A DNA stretch of 64,000 bases. Source: Arthrospiribacter ruber (lineage in GTDB: Bacteria; Bacteroidota; Bacteroidia; Cytophagales; Cyclobacteriaceae). Position 1 is the stretch's first letter. Each line of letters starts with the position of its first letter. The stretch covers positions 558,001 through 622,000 of the forward strand of contig NZ_RPHB01000002.1 of NCBI RefSeq assembly GCF_019343195.1, written 5' to 3'. The translations under genes and the position numbers were made by a program. The notes under the pieces were generated by a model, which saw nothing but the letters and a program-made list of their open reading frames with translations, made no database searches and was not told where the DNA came from. Positions 47,628-56,634 of this stretch are shown piece by piece.

Positions 47628-48767
47628 ATGGAAAGTCAAGAAAAGACAGAAGTGGACGAAGAAAAAGAAATAGAAACAGGATTATCTATCAAACTGACAA
47701 CTGATGAAGACGACGAAAGGCCTGTATACCTTGCCGGAAATTTCAATGATTGGCTCACCCAGGACAGAAGATATCAATTGATCAGACAAGAGGAGGGAAA
47801 ATATACCTACCATTTCTCCCCCGAAGCGGATCTGCCGCATCCTTTGGTCTACAAATTCACCAAAGGCGACTGGTCTGAGGTAGAAATAGACCGATACGGC
47901 AACAAAACACCCAATAGAACCACCGAGCTCAAATCCGGAATCCAAGAAGAACATGTACCCAAATGGAGAAAAAACTGGCTGCCATATAGGCCTAGTCAGC
48001 TCCCTAAAGTACATCTCATTTCCGAAGAATTTGAAATCCCCCAACTCAATAAAACCCGAAAAATCTGGGCCTTACTTCCACACGATTACGAAACCTCAGA
48101 GGAACATTACCCAGTACTCTACCTTCAGGATGCCCAAAACCTCTTCAATGAAAACTCTCCTTTTGGCAATTGGCAGATTGACAAAAAGCTGGCTGTGATG
48201 TCTGACTATGGAATCGGAAAAATCATCATCATAGCCATAGAACATGGTGAAAAAGAAAGGGTTCTGGAGTACAATTTCGGAAAAACCATGCTTGGACAGG
48301 GGCAGGGAAAAAAATACATCAGGTTTGTTACGGATACCTTAAAGCCCTTTGTAGACAAAAATTTCAGAACCAAACCCGAAAGAGATCATACAGGAATTGG
48401 CGGAAGCTCTATGGGCGGTCTTGTCAGTATTTTCTCAGGATTGATTTACCCGGAAGTCTATGGCAAGCTGATGATTTTCTCTCCATCTCTCTGGGTCATC
48501 CCCAAAATCAAGTTTTCTTTCCTCGATTTTTTCGAACCTATGGCAACCAAAATCTATCTTTATGCTGGAGGTGATGAAAGCGAAACCATGGTAAGACATG
48601 TCAAGAAATTCAAAAAAAGACTGCTCAAAAGGGAAAACATCAGGGAAAAAATGAAAGTCAAACTCAGCATCAATGAGGACGGGAAGCACAGCGAGACTTA
48701 TTGGTCTGACGAATTCCCAAAAGCGATTGAATGGCTGTTTTTCTCTGATAAAGAAGGTGATTTATAG
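47628..48767 (+). CDS. CBM48-linked esterase (enterochelin esterase/D-like)
   Basis: Alpha/beta hydrolase with an N-terminal early-set domain (CBM48/E-set, about residues 15-105: VYLAGNFNDWL, LVYKFTKGDWSEVE). The esterase part (about 120-375) has the nucleophile elbow GGSSMGGLVS and a downstream Asp/His region (YAGGDESE and DGKHSETYW). No signal peptide, so it seems cytoplasmic, which is unusual for enterochelin esterase-like proteins acting on glycan esters. Substrate may be an acyl ester or a glycogen-linked acyl group; not known. Length 379. Confidence 0.85.
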   Translation: MESQEKTEVDEEKEIETGLSIKLTTDEDDERPVYLAGNFNDWLTQDRRYQLIRQEEGKYTYHFSPEADLPHPLVYKFTKGDWSEVEIDRYGNKTPNRTTELKSGIQEEHVPKWRKNWLPYRPSQLPKVHLISEEFEIPQLNKTRKIWALLPHDYETSEEHYPVLYLQDAQNLFNENSPFGNWQIDKKLAVMSDYGIGKIIIIAIEHGEKERVLEYNFGKTMLGQGQGKKYIRFVTDTLKPFVDKNFRTKPERDHTGIGGSSMGGLVSIFSGLIYPEVYGKLMIFSPSLWVIPKIKFSFLDFFEPMATKIYLYAGGDESETMVRHVKKFKKRLLKRENIREKMKVKLSINEDGKHSETYWSDEFPKAIEWLFFSDKEGDL

Positions 48768-48800
48768 TGCATTTTTCCATTACTCTAACCATTTTAAAAA

Positions 48801-50225
48801 ATGAAAATCCAAGTCAATAATTCCAAAAAAGTTATAAAAGGCCTCGCCATTATTCCTTACTTCGAAAATGAGAACGGCATCCAACTGCCTGAAGCTTTTG
48901 GGGCTGAGGCTGTCAGTCCTTTGATTTTTTCCGGAAAAAAAGACAGCACCCTCCTACTTTCTTCTGCAGATAAAAAAACAGCCCTTTATCTCATCGGCTT
49001 GGGCAAAGACCCTGATTACAAGACAGTCAATACAGCCTTCAGGCGTATAAGTGCGAAAAAAGCCGAGCTCTTCGAAAGTGAGGTCCATCTCCTTTTTGGG
49101 GCAGAAATGGATGCAGCATGGATTGAAGCAGCCATTACTGGTTTGTTGCTGGGTACGTACAGGCTTTCCCATTTCAAATCGGAAGCACAAAAAGACTGGA
49201 GCAAAACAAGCCTTTTTATCCAAAGCACACTTCCCAACACAGAAGAAACGGTCAGCAGAGCAGAGAAAATTGCCAATGCCCAAATGGAGACCTTCCGCCT
49301 GGTGGATTTGCCTCCGAACACCGCTACTCCGGAGTATCTGGGCAATTGGGCAAAAGAGAGCGGCAAAAAGCACGGCTTCACTGTCAAAATTTTAGACCGT
49401 AAAAAAGCCCAAAAAGAAAAGCTGGATGCCTTCCTTGCCGTCAGCCAAGGAGCCGTAAAAGAGCCCCAATTTATCATAATGACCTATAGGCCAAAAACTG
49501 CCTCCAAACATGTTGGTTTGGTGGGCAAAGGAGTGACTTTCGATACCGGAGGACTGAACATCAAAACCCAGGGAATGGTGCACATGAAGTGTGACATGGG
49601 TGGTGCAGCGGCCGTATTGGGAGCCATGCAGCTGATCGCTGACATGCAGCTGCCTGTAAAAGTGACAGCTATTGTACCCTGTGTGGAAAATGCCGTGGAC
49701 AATCAATCCTACCTTCCTTCAGATGTGATAGGAAGCTACAGTGGCAAAACCATCGAAGTGATAGATACAGATGCCGAGGGCAGGTTGATCCTGGCCGATG
49801 GGCTGAGTTATCTGGTCAAAAACTACAAACCGGATACCGTCATTGACATTGCTACACTGACAGGAAGTACGGTGGGCACATTTGGTTATGAATGTGCGGC
49901 TCTTTTCACCAATGACGAGCAGCTTTCCAAAAACTTGCAGTTTGAAGGAGAAAAAATCGCTGAAAGGGTGTGGCCACTTCCTTTGTGGAATGTGTACAAA
50001 TCCGAAATGGATAGCGAAATCGCAGATATCAAAAACTTCCACGGAAAACCTTACGCAGGAGCCATTACGGCAGCAAAATTCCTTGAAGTATTCACCGAAG
50101 ACCATCCCTCTTGGGCCCATATAGACATCGCAGGAACAGCTTTTGGGGATTCAGAATTTGCAAAAACCAAACACGCCACAGCATTTGGTGTGCATTTATT
50201 GTTTAAATTGTTAGAAAATCATTGA
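48801..50225 (+). CDS. Leucyl aminopeptidase family protein (M17)
   Basis: Cytosolic dizinc aminopeptidase of family M17. The catalytic signature DTDAEGRLILADGL and the Lys/Asp segment VGKGVTFDTGGLNIK are both complete. An N-terminal macro-like domain covers about residues 1-150. Length of 474 residues is normal. It lies 3 bp before the ATP-grasp gene and may be co-transcribed with it. Confidence 0.93.
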   Translation: MKIQVNNSKKVIKGLAIIPYFENENGIQLPEAFGAEAVSPLIFSGKKDSTLLLSSADKKTALYLIGLGKDPDYKTVNTAFRRISAKKAELFESEVHLLFGAEMDAAWIEAAITGLLLGTYRLSHFKSEAQKDWSKTSLFIQSTLPNTEETVSRAEKIANAQMETFRLVDLPPNTATPEYLGNWAKESGKKHGFTVKILDRKKAQKEKLDAFLAVSQGAVKEPQFIIMTYRPKTASKHVGLVGKGVTFDTGGLNIKTQGMVHMKCDMGGAAAVLGAMQLIADMQLPVKVTAIVPCVENAVDNQSYLPSDVIGSYSGKTIEVIDTDAEGRLILADGLSYLVKNYKPDTVIDIATLTGSTVGTFGYECAALFTNDEQLSKNLQFEGEKIAERVWPLPLWNVYKSEMDSEIADIKNFHGKPYAGAITAAKFLEVFTEDHPSWAHIDIAGTAFGDSEFAKTKHATAFGVHLLFKLLENH

Positions 50226-50228
50226 GTT

Positions 50229-51446
50229 ATGAGCCAGGCAAGCAAAACCTTTCTTTGTATATCCAACTTTTTTAAAGGAGGAGCATTTCTTACTGCTTTG
50301 AAGCAGGCCGGGAATAAAGTTTTCCTTATCACCACTGAAAAACTCAGGGACAGCCCCTGGCCTCATGCTGATATCGATGAGATTTTCTATATGCCGGGTC
50401 AGGATTTGGATTGGGATCTGGAAAAATTGCTTTTCGGCGTGGCTGGTATCATGAAAGCCAATAAGATAGACGCTATCGTCGCTTTGGATGATTATGATGT
50501 AGAAAAGGCCACTTTCCTGAGGGAAAGCCTGAGAATTCCCGGAATGGGACAGACTACAGGCAGGTATTTCAGAGACAAACTCGCCATGCGCATGCGGGCC
50601 AAGGATGCAGGCGTGTTGGTTCCTGACTTTTCTCCTCTCTTCCATGATGAAGACATCAACCATTTTGCCGATACCGTTCCGGCCCCTTGGGTGCTTAAAC
50701 CAAGGTCTGAGGCTTCCGCAAATGGCATCATCAAAGTACACAACAAAGAGGAACTTTGGAACAATATTCATGAACTGGGAGACAACAGAGTCCGCTATCT
50801 GGTAGAAAAATTTGAGCCGGGTGATGTGTATCATGCCGACAGCCTCAACCTGGACGGCAAACCCATAGCCTGTGTGGTTTCCCAATACCTGGCAACTCCA
50901 ATGGAAATTTCTCTGGGAGGAGGTATTTTCCGAAGTGCCAATGTACCTTATGGTTCGGAAGACGACAAAGACATCAAAGAGGCCAATAAACAGGTCATGA
51001 AAGCCTTTGGTATGAAAAGCGGGGCAGCACATACGGAATTTATCAAAGGCAAAAAAGACGGTAAAATCTACTTCCTGGAGACCTCCTCCAGAGTGGGCGG
51101 TGCGCATTTGGCAGAAATGGTAGAAGCCGCTTCCGGGATCAACATGTGGGCTGAATGGGCCAAAATAGAAGATGCCAAAGTCAAAGGGCTCAGCTACAAG
51201 CTGCCAAAGGTCCAGAAAGGATATGCAGGAATCGTATTGACCCTATCCAAGTACCAGCACCCAGACCTTTCTTCTTTTGATGATGATGAGGTATGCTTCA
51301 GGGTTCCCTTGGATTACCATGCCGGTCTGATTGTCCGATCCAAAAATCATGCACGGGTAAGGGAGCTTTTGGATGATTATGCAGAAAGACTGACCAGGGA
51401 TTTTTCCACCACAGCGGCACAGGAAAAGGTGAAGAAGTTTCATTAG
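50229..51446 (+). CDS. ATP-grasp domain protein (carboxylate-amine ligase-like)
   Basis: Soluble ATP-grasp enzyme that likely joins a carboxylate to an amine or thiol through an acyl-phosphate. N-terminal Rossmann-like part to about 110, ATP-grasp core about 115-320, with PWVLKPRSEASANGI for nucleotide binding and the acidic metal segment YFLETSSRVGGAH in which Glu/Asn residues bind Mg. No partner domain names the substrate. The gene begins 3 bp after the aminopeptidase, suggesting a link to dipeptide or amino-acid metabolism. Length 405. Confidence 0.85.
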   Translation: MSQASKTFLCISNFFKGGAFLTALKQAGNKVFLITTEKLRDSPWPHADIDEIFYMPGQDLDWDLEKLLFGVAGIMKANKIDAIVALDDYDVEKATFLRESLRIPGMGQTTGRYFRDKLAMRMRAKDAGVLVPDFSPLFHDEDINHFADTVPAPWVLKPRSEASANGIIKVHNKEELWNNIHELGDNRVRYLVEKFEPGDVYHADSLNLDGKPIACVVSQYLATPMEISLGGGIFRSANVPYGSEDDKDIKEANKQVMKAFGMKSGAAHTEFIKGKKDGKIYFLETSSRVGGAHLAEMVEAASGINMWAEWAKIEDAKVKGLSYKLPKVQKGYAGIVLTLSKYQHPDLSSFDDDEVCFRVPLDYHAGLIVRSKNHARVRELLDDYAERLTRDFSTTAAQEKVKKFH

Positions 51447-51851
51447 GGATTTGGAGAAATACAAATTTATGTATCCGCCTTATTGCAAGTATTTATTATA
51501 AATTCTATTTTGATCAAATTCTGGGTTGATATTAGGATATTTATCTACTTGACACCAAAAATCAAACTGATTTTCTTTTGGCATATGCATCATTACGAAT
51601 ATTCACAAATAATATTTTTTTGAGTATAATTTTATTTTTTGTAATGAACATTATCTGGCATTCCTTAAACTATTACATCTTAAATATTAATTGATGGATA
51701 GTTTAAGCGGTCATCGATTCAGAAAACGCTAGGTTTTATGAAAAGTAATAGATTTATAAAATATTATTTGAAAATTATTTTGATTTTGAAAACAATATTA
51801 TACTTTTAGTCAATTCTTTTAAAATCATATTTTAAACTTAATTATTTCATA
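51447..51851. other. AT-rich intergenic region before the metallopeptidase island
   Basis: About 405 bp, markedly AT-rich, with no gene. A 10-bp inverted repeat CTTAAACTAT (51664-51673) / ATAGTTTAAG (51698-51707) lies within it. No promoter can be called. The composition differs from neighbouring genes and fits the edge of an accessory island. Confidence 0.5.
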
Positions 51852-53450
51852 ATGAAAAGAAATTTTACCCCCCCCATATGTAAACGGATAGATTCGTTTT
51901 CTCTTTTTAGAAAATCCCTTTTTTATTCAGGTTTGATTTTAATTTTATTCATTTCATGTTTAGAAGAACAAACTGAAATATTAGAGATCTCGCAGCAAGA
52001 CACAAAACTAACACTTGTAAAGAACTGGTTTGAATCAAACAAAAGTGAGTTAAGGGTTGAGGATTCAAGGGACAATTTCAGAACTGAATTCAATGAACTG
52101 ATTCTGCCATTTTTCGAAAAAGAACCCGATTGGGACAAATTTCATATCTTTCAATTTCCAGATGGAAGGGAAGTATATGAGATCAACCTGGCCAATACAG
52201 AGCTGTATTTTCCGGACTATCTGTTGGATAGCTTGCCAGGGATGATACCCCAAAAATCGGTAGTACAGAATATCATGTTTGTCGAAAACACCCAAACACA
52301 AAGATTTGATCCACTGATTGTCCGTTATTATCCCGACAACAAGGAATCCTTGAGGGAGTTTGGGGAGATTTTCTATGGAATGATCGACATGGACTGGTCG
52401 GGAATGGTGGATATCTGGACTTATGATGAGCGCCATTTTATCAGTTTTACGATAAGAGATGGGGCAATTACATCAAGTATGCAGACCTTGCCCAAAGACC
52501 CTGAATCCCATCAGGATTACGGGGGAAATCTCTTGACCACCGAACCCTGCAGGGAAGTGGTCACCCAAAGAAATTATGTTGGATCAGACGGAGTGGTCAC
52601 GGTATCGTATACGGTGACCTATCAGTGTTCCGGGGGATCGGGTAGTGGTAGTTCGTCCGGGTCATCATATGGAAATCACAGTGGAAACACCTATACCTAT
52701 ACTGGCCCCTATCAGGGAGGTGGTTCCGGTAGTTATGGGTCTGTAGGTGGGACGACTTATACCCCTCCTACAATTACCTCACCTAATATTAAAATTGAAA
52801 AAATTGATATGGAGGATCTTGATGATTGCCATCAGAATATTATTAACGATTTAATTGGAAGCACCCAACAGGAATTCCATAGGATCTTTAGGAAATTTTA
52901 CGGTGACAAACCCTTGCCTTCAAACTATAATGTAAAATTTCAGTATGGGGTTTGTAGCAATTCACAGGCTAATGCCTGTGCTTCGTCTGCCTTGATTAAT
53001 GGTTGGGCAACCATTACCTTCAATCCAAACAATATTGGCAATGCTACGGATCTATCATTTGCACGAACAGTAATACATGAGATTTTGCATGCATATTTGC
53101 TGTTTGAGGCTGCTTATCCATCAAATTGTGACTTAAATTGTTTACTAAACAAATATTTTGATAAGTATAACAGTAATAATCCTTCTCATCATAACTTATT
53201 TGCTGAAACTAAGTTTCTAAACGATATCGCCACGGAGCTGAGGAACTATGCTGCAGGTATTGGCTACAATGTTAATGCCCTAGGAGATCAGTTCTTTAAG
53301 GACATGGCCTGGGGAGGATTAACTCGTACGGACGTTTTCAACAGTTTATCTGCATCGGACAAAACTAGGATAATCAATCGACTAAATGCAGAAAATACTG
53401 GAGATCCTAAAGGAAACATTGTACCAATAGGGATTAAAGCTTGCAATTGA
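51852..53450 (+). CDS. Lipoprotein with C-terminal HExxH metallopeptidase domain, effector-like architecture
   Basis: Predicted lipoprotein (SPII signal with FISCLEE near residue 37) of unrecognised family. Three parts are seen: N-terminal domain about 45-225 of a type common in Cytophagales lipoproteins; a Gly/Ser/Tyr-rich linker about 255-315; and a C-terminal domain about 325-532 containing HEILH (His409, Glu410, His413), so a zinc peptidase is likely. A Cys-containing segment around CSNSQANACAS precedes it. A small lipoprotein gene starts one base after the stop. The layout recalls polymorphic effector proteins, but toxicity is not shown. Confidence 0.75.
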   Translation: MKRNFTPPICKRIDSFSLFRKSLFYSGLILILFISCLEEQTEILEISQQDTKLTLVKNWFESNKSELRVEDSRDNFRTEFNELILPFFEKEPDWDKFHIFQFPDGREVYEINLANTELYFPDYLLDSLPGMIPQKSVVQNIMFVENTQTQRFDPLIVRYYPDNKESLREFGEIFYGMIDMDWSGMVDIWTYDERHFISFTIRDGAITSSMQTLPKDPESHQDYGGNLLTTEPCREVVTQRNYVGSDGVVTVSYTVTYQCSGGSGSGSSSGSSYGNHSGNTYTYTGPYQGGGSGSYGSVGGTTYTPPTITSPNIKIEKIDMEDLDDCHQNIINDLIGSTQQEFHRIFRKFYGDKPLPSNYNVKFQYGVCSNSQANACASSALINGWATITFNPNNIGNATDLSFARTVIHEILHAYLLFEAAYPSNCDLNCLLNKYFDKYNSNNPSHHNLFAETKFLNDIATELRNYAAGIGYNVNALGDQFFKDMAWGGLTRTDVFNSLSASDKTRIINRLNAENTGDPKGNIVPIGIKACN

Positions 53451-53451
53451 T

Positions 53452-54018
53452 ATGGCTGCTATAAAAACACTCGCTTTTTCGATTTTACTTGTTATGGCTG
53501 TTTCCTGCGGATCAGACAGACAGCGGAAAATGGACCTGATTTTGATGACAATGGAAACCGCATCGAGAGGGAAATCCATTCATCTGCTAGATGAATCAGA
53601 TACCAGCTGGTGTAGAGTTATGGGCGAGAATATATGTACATTGAACCGCTTGAACACATATCAACTGCATGGTAACCCAAGGAACAGGACTCCGGAACTC
53701 AGGGAAATATTTAAAGCAGATGAATTCGACTATATCGCAGACCAATTCAAAAAACGCGTTAGTTTCAAAGAGAAGGATTTTACAAGCAATATCCAGCTAA
53801 TTAGCCAAAAAGAACTGGACAACAAGAGTGATTTTGAATTATCCAGCTTCTCTTATTTCACATTGTCGGCTCCTGCCTTTTCCGAGAATGGTGAATATGC
53901 ACTTATCTATATTTCTGAATTCTGTGGAATGGAATGTGGGGGTGGAGATTTAATGATTTACAAGAGAGAGAAGGGAAAATGGGTAAGAATCCTGATATTG
54001 GGTATTTGGCTGTCGTAA
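53452..54018 (+). CDS. Small lipoprotein coupled to the metallopeptidase, possible immunity protein
   Basis: Predicted 188-residue lipoprotein (SPII signal, VMAVSCGSD around residue 20) with no recognisable domain. It starts one base after the metallopeptidase stop (TGATATG), implying translational coupling. The C-terminal part includes a Cys-Gly-Met-Glu-Cys-Gly-Gly-Gly run and ends KWVRILILGIWLS. A second, truncated lipoprotein start follows the metallopeptidase remnant with the same one-base gap. The pairing suggests a partner or inhibitor of the peptidase; this is inference. Confidence 0.65.
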   Translation: MAAIKTLAFSILLVMAVSCGSDRQRKMDLILMTMETASRGKSIHLLDESDTSWCRVMGENICTLNRLNTYQLHGNPRNRTPELREIFKADEFDYIADQFKKRVSFKEKDFTSNIQLISQKELDNKSDFELSSFSYFTLSAPAFSENGEYALIYISEFCGMECGGGDLMIYKREKGKWVRILILGIWLS

Positions 54019-54042
54019 TTATTACTGGAAATATGGTTATAG

Positions 54043-54312
54043 ACCCCTCAGTCTCTTTTTGTTGATACCAAATTCCTAAATGACATAGCGATTGAATTAC
54101 AAAATTTTGCTTTATTAAAAGGATATAATCTAAACACTTTAGGTGGGGATCAATTCTTCAAATACGTGGCATGGGAAGGATTAACCAATACGAATGTATT
54201 TAATACTCTGTCGTCAGCTGAAAAGACAAGGATAATTAATACTATTGGGGCTGAGCTATATAACAAAAATTATTCTGGCACATTACCAACGGGAAAAAAA
54301 GCCTGCGATTAA
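54043..54312 (+). pseudogene. Orphan C-terminal fragment of a second metallopeptidase copy
   Basis: Frame open from after a TAG at 54040 to a TAA at 54310, with no start codon. Its translation begins SLFVDTKFLNDIAIEL and ends GKKACD, matching the end of the preceding metallopeptidase (LFAETKFLNDIATEL, IKACN). About 42 of the first 61 aligned residues are identical by hand count. The catalytic HExxH lies upstream of the retained part, so it is inactive. It looks like a tandem duplicate reduced to its tip. Confidence 0.8.
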
Positions 54313-54313
54313 T

Positions 54314-54448
54314 ATGACAAAATATATTATTCTCTTATTGGTATCCATTTCTATTTCGTCTTGCTTCGATCGGGAGGAAAAAGAAACCTATCTACTGAAA
54401 CCTTCACACCACCCCCTGCTTTCCCAAAGCAAACCAGATCAGCCTTAA
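54314..54448 (+). pseudogene. Truncated second lipoprotein, fused to the 3' end of the LysE gene
   Basis: ATG one base after the remnant's stop (TAATATG), the same spacing as in the intact cassette. It encodes a 16-residue-scale signal with ISSCFDREEK, clearly an SPII lipoprotein start, then runs into the antisense of the LysE gene from about 54404 and ends after 44 codons. The remaining lipoprotein body is missing, so this is a deletion remnant of the second cassette. Confidence 0.7.
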
Positions 54449-55039
54449 GCCGAATCCTACCAAAAGCAGCCCAACCATTTTATTGAGTATAAGCATTACC
54501 CTTGGAGTGATAAATGAACGCAGCTTTTTGGCCACATAGGCCTTGAGTAAATCTATGGAAAAAACAGTCCCCAAAATCCCCATATAATACAGCGTGATAT
54601 CTGCCTTACCGAAGTGATCCTTGAGACTTACCAGGCCTGCAATGGATATCCAAAAAAGTAGCACAAAAGGATTCACCCCATTTATACCAAAACCTTTGAA
54701 AAAACCTTTGGTCTTCCCTGTCTTCGGCAAAGGTAAACCTCCGGAATTAGGTCTTGCACCGCTAGGTTTGAAAAATGAACTGATACCAAAAGCCATTAAG
54801 ATCAACCCTCCAGCATAGCCCAACACAATCTCGAAATTGGGATTCCGGGCAAATACACTCACCCCAAAATATGTAATCAGGACATATATCAGGTCACTGC
54901 ACAAAATCCCCAAAGCCAGCACCACGGTATGCCTAAAGCCATTTTCTATGCTATTGGTGATCAATGCAAAAAAGACCGGTCCAATCATCGCTGACAAGAC
55001 CAGTCCCATTCCTATCCCTTCCAGCAGGGCCTCCGTCAT
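54404..55039 (-). CDS. LysE family translocator
   Basis: Inner-membrane exporter of the LysE/RhtB type, usually removing amino acids or related small molecules. About six hydrophobic segments; the N-terminus MTEALLEGIGMGLVLSAMIGPVFFALI contains the family GPVF-type start. Length of 211 residues is normal. Its start overlaps the end of the GH3-fold gene by 4 bp, so they are coupled. Substrate unknown. Confidence 0.9.
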   Translation of the reverse strand: MTEALLEGIGMGLVLSAMIGPVFFALITNSIENGFRHTVVLALGILCSDLIYVLITYFGVSVFARNPNFEIVLGYAGGLILMAFGISSFFKPSGARPNSGGLPLPKTGKTKGFFKGFGINGVNPFVLLFWISIAGLVSLKDHFGKADITLYYMGILGTVFSIDLLKAYVAKKLRSFITPRVMLILNKMVGLLLVGFGLRLIWFALGKQGVV

Positions 55040-56586
55040 ATTTCAATATTGTTATCCTTCAAAAACTCCAGCCATTGGGTCATTTTTTCTTTTTTCAGTA
55101 CTCTAGGGAATTTGTTCTGCCCCCCTTCTTTGCCCTGCGCCCTCAACCAATCGTAAAAATATCGCGGAGATAAGACCGTACAGCTCACCTCTTTCAGCGC
55201 GTGTTGACGCTCCACACCATAGTCATCATTGAGAATTTTCAGCTTTTCATCGATTTGCTTAACCAATTCTTCCTGATCGATTTCATCATCTGTACCCACA
55301 AACCAGTGGTGCTTGAAGAGGGATCCGTGAGGCAGACCTATCACAGTGAATTCTTTGATGTTCAGGTTCTGCTCCTCTCCCACCATTTCTATGGCCCTGT
55401 TCATGTTGTCCATAGAAAGGTGCTCTCCACACAAGCTCAAAAAATGTTTGGTACGTCCGGTGATGATGATTTCGCTTTCTTCCAAAGACACAAATCGGAT
55501 CACATCCCCTATAAGATAGCGCCAGGCCCCGGAACAGGTACTGATCAAGAGGCCATAATCCACATTTTCTTCAATTTCATCAATTTTCAAAGTCCTCGCT
55601 CCCTCTTTCACTTCACCGTTTTCATCAAAATTCTCATCCTTGAAGGGTATGAATTCATAAAAAATCCCATTATTCAGGACCAGACGCATGCTTCTTCTGT
55701 CAGGCAAAGCCTGAAAAGCCAAAAACCCTTCAGAAGCCAAATAAGTCTCCATATAAATCAGTGGGTGGGCCAAGAGCTTTTCAAAACCCTTTTTATAGGG
55801 TTCGAATGACACCCCACCATGGACAAAAATCTGAAGGTTGGGCCAGATGTCATGAATAGTGCTGAGCTGATACCTCTCTATGATTTTCTCCAAAAGAATC
55901 TGCAACCAGGCGGGCACCCCCACTATGATGCCTATGTCCCATTTGGGTGCCATTTCTACGATCTGATCCAGCTTCTCTCCCCAGTTTTTATTTCTGGAGA
56001 TTTGTTTTCCCGGCTTGTAAAATCTTTGAAACCAAATCGGCAATCTTCCCGCGGTGATCCCACTGAGGTCTCCGGAAAAAAAGGTACCGTTAAAATCAAG
56101 ATCTGTGCTGCCTCCCAGCATCAGTATTCCTTTGGTAAAAAGGTCATCGGGCAGGTCATACTTGGAAAGAGTCAAAATCTGCCTGACACCTGTTTTTCTG
56201 ATTGCCCTCACCATATCCCCTGAAATCGGGATGTACTTGGAAGAAGCCCCAGAAGTACCTGATGTCAAGGCAAAATACCTGATGGCTCCCGGCCAGGTAA
56301 TGTTCCTTTCTCCATCTTTGAGCCTGTACCACCATTCTTTGTAGATCTTCTCGTAATCATAAATAGGAACCATACTGGAAAATGCCCTATAAAAATCCTT
56401 GTTGGGCTTCCTGAATTCTTTCAGAATCAACTTAAACCCATACTTCTTCCCTATGGCGGTGTTGGCTGATTTGATCAAAAGTTTCTTCAGTTCTTCTTTC
56501 TGAAGCTCAGCAGGAGAGCTGTATTCCTGCTCAAGCGACACCCTTAATCTGATGCCTTTTTTTAGTAATGTACCCAATATCGCCAT
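55036..56586 (-). CDS. GH3 auxin-responsive promoter family acyl-adenylate enzyme
   Basis: Bacterial member of the GH3 (JAR1-like) adenylate-forming family, unrelated to glycoside hydrolase GH3. In plants these join carboxylic acids such as auxin or jasmonate to amino acids; the bacterial reaction is generally unknown. The frame is open to 56844, but the ATG at 56586 begins the usual MAILGTLLKKGIRLR start. The ATP-binding FALTSGTSGASSKYIPIS and the central CSGAWRYLIGDVIRFV, with TGRTKHFLSLCGEHLS, are present. Length 516. Confidence 0.9.
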   Translation of the reverse strand: MAILGTLLKKGIRLRVSLEQEYSSPAELQKEELKKLLIKSANTAIGKKYGFKLILKEFRKPNKDFYRAFSSMVPIYDYEKIYKEWWYRLKDGERNITWPGAIRYFALTSGTSGASSKYIPISGDMVRAIRKTGVRQILTLSKYDLPDDLFTKGILMLGGSTDLDFNGTFFSGDLSGITAGRLPIWFQRFYKPGKQISRNKNWGEKLDQIVEMAPKWDIGIIVGVPAWLQILLEKIIERYQLSTIHDIWPNLQIFVHGGVSFEPYKKGFEKLLAHPLIYMETYLASEGFLAFQALPDRRSMRLVLNNGIFYEFIPFKDENFDENGEVKEGARTLKIDEIEENVDYGLLISTCSGAWRYLIGDVIRFVSLEESEIIITGRTKHFLSLCGEHLSMDNMNRAIEMVGEEQNLNIKEFTVIGLPHGSLFKHHWFVGTDDEIDQEELVKQIDEKLKILNDDYGVERQHALKEVSCTVLSPRYFYDWLRAQGKEGGQNKFPRVLKKEKMTQWLEFLKDNNIEI

Positions 56587-56634
56587 ATCTTTGCTTACTT
56601 TAGAAGTCTTTCTTAATAGATCAAAAATAAAGGA

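Noticed and set aside
51664-51707. 10-bp inverted repeat in the AT-rich intergenic region
   Set aside because: No T-run and wide 24-base loop in a very AT-rich stretch; could be chance.
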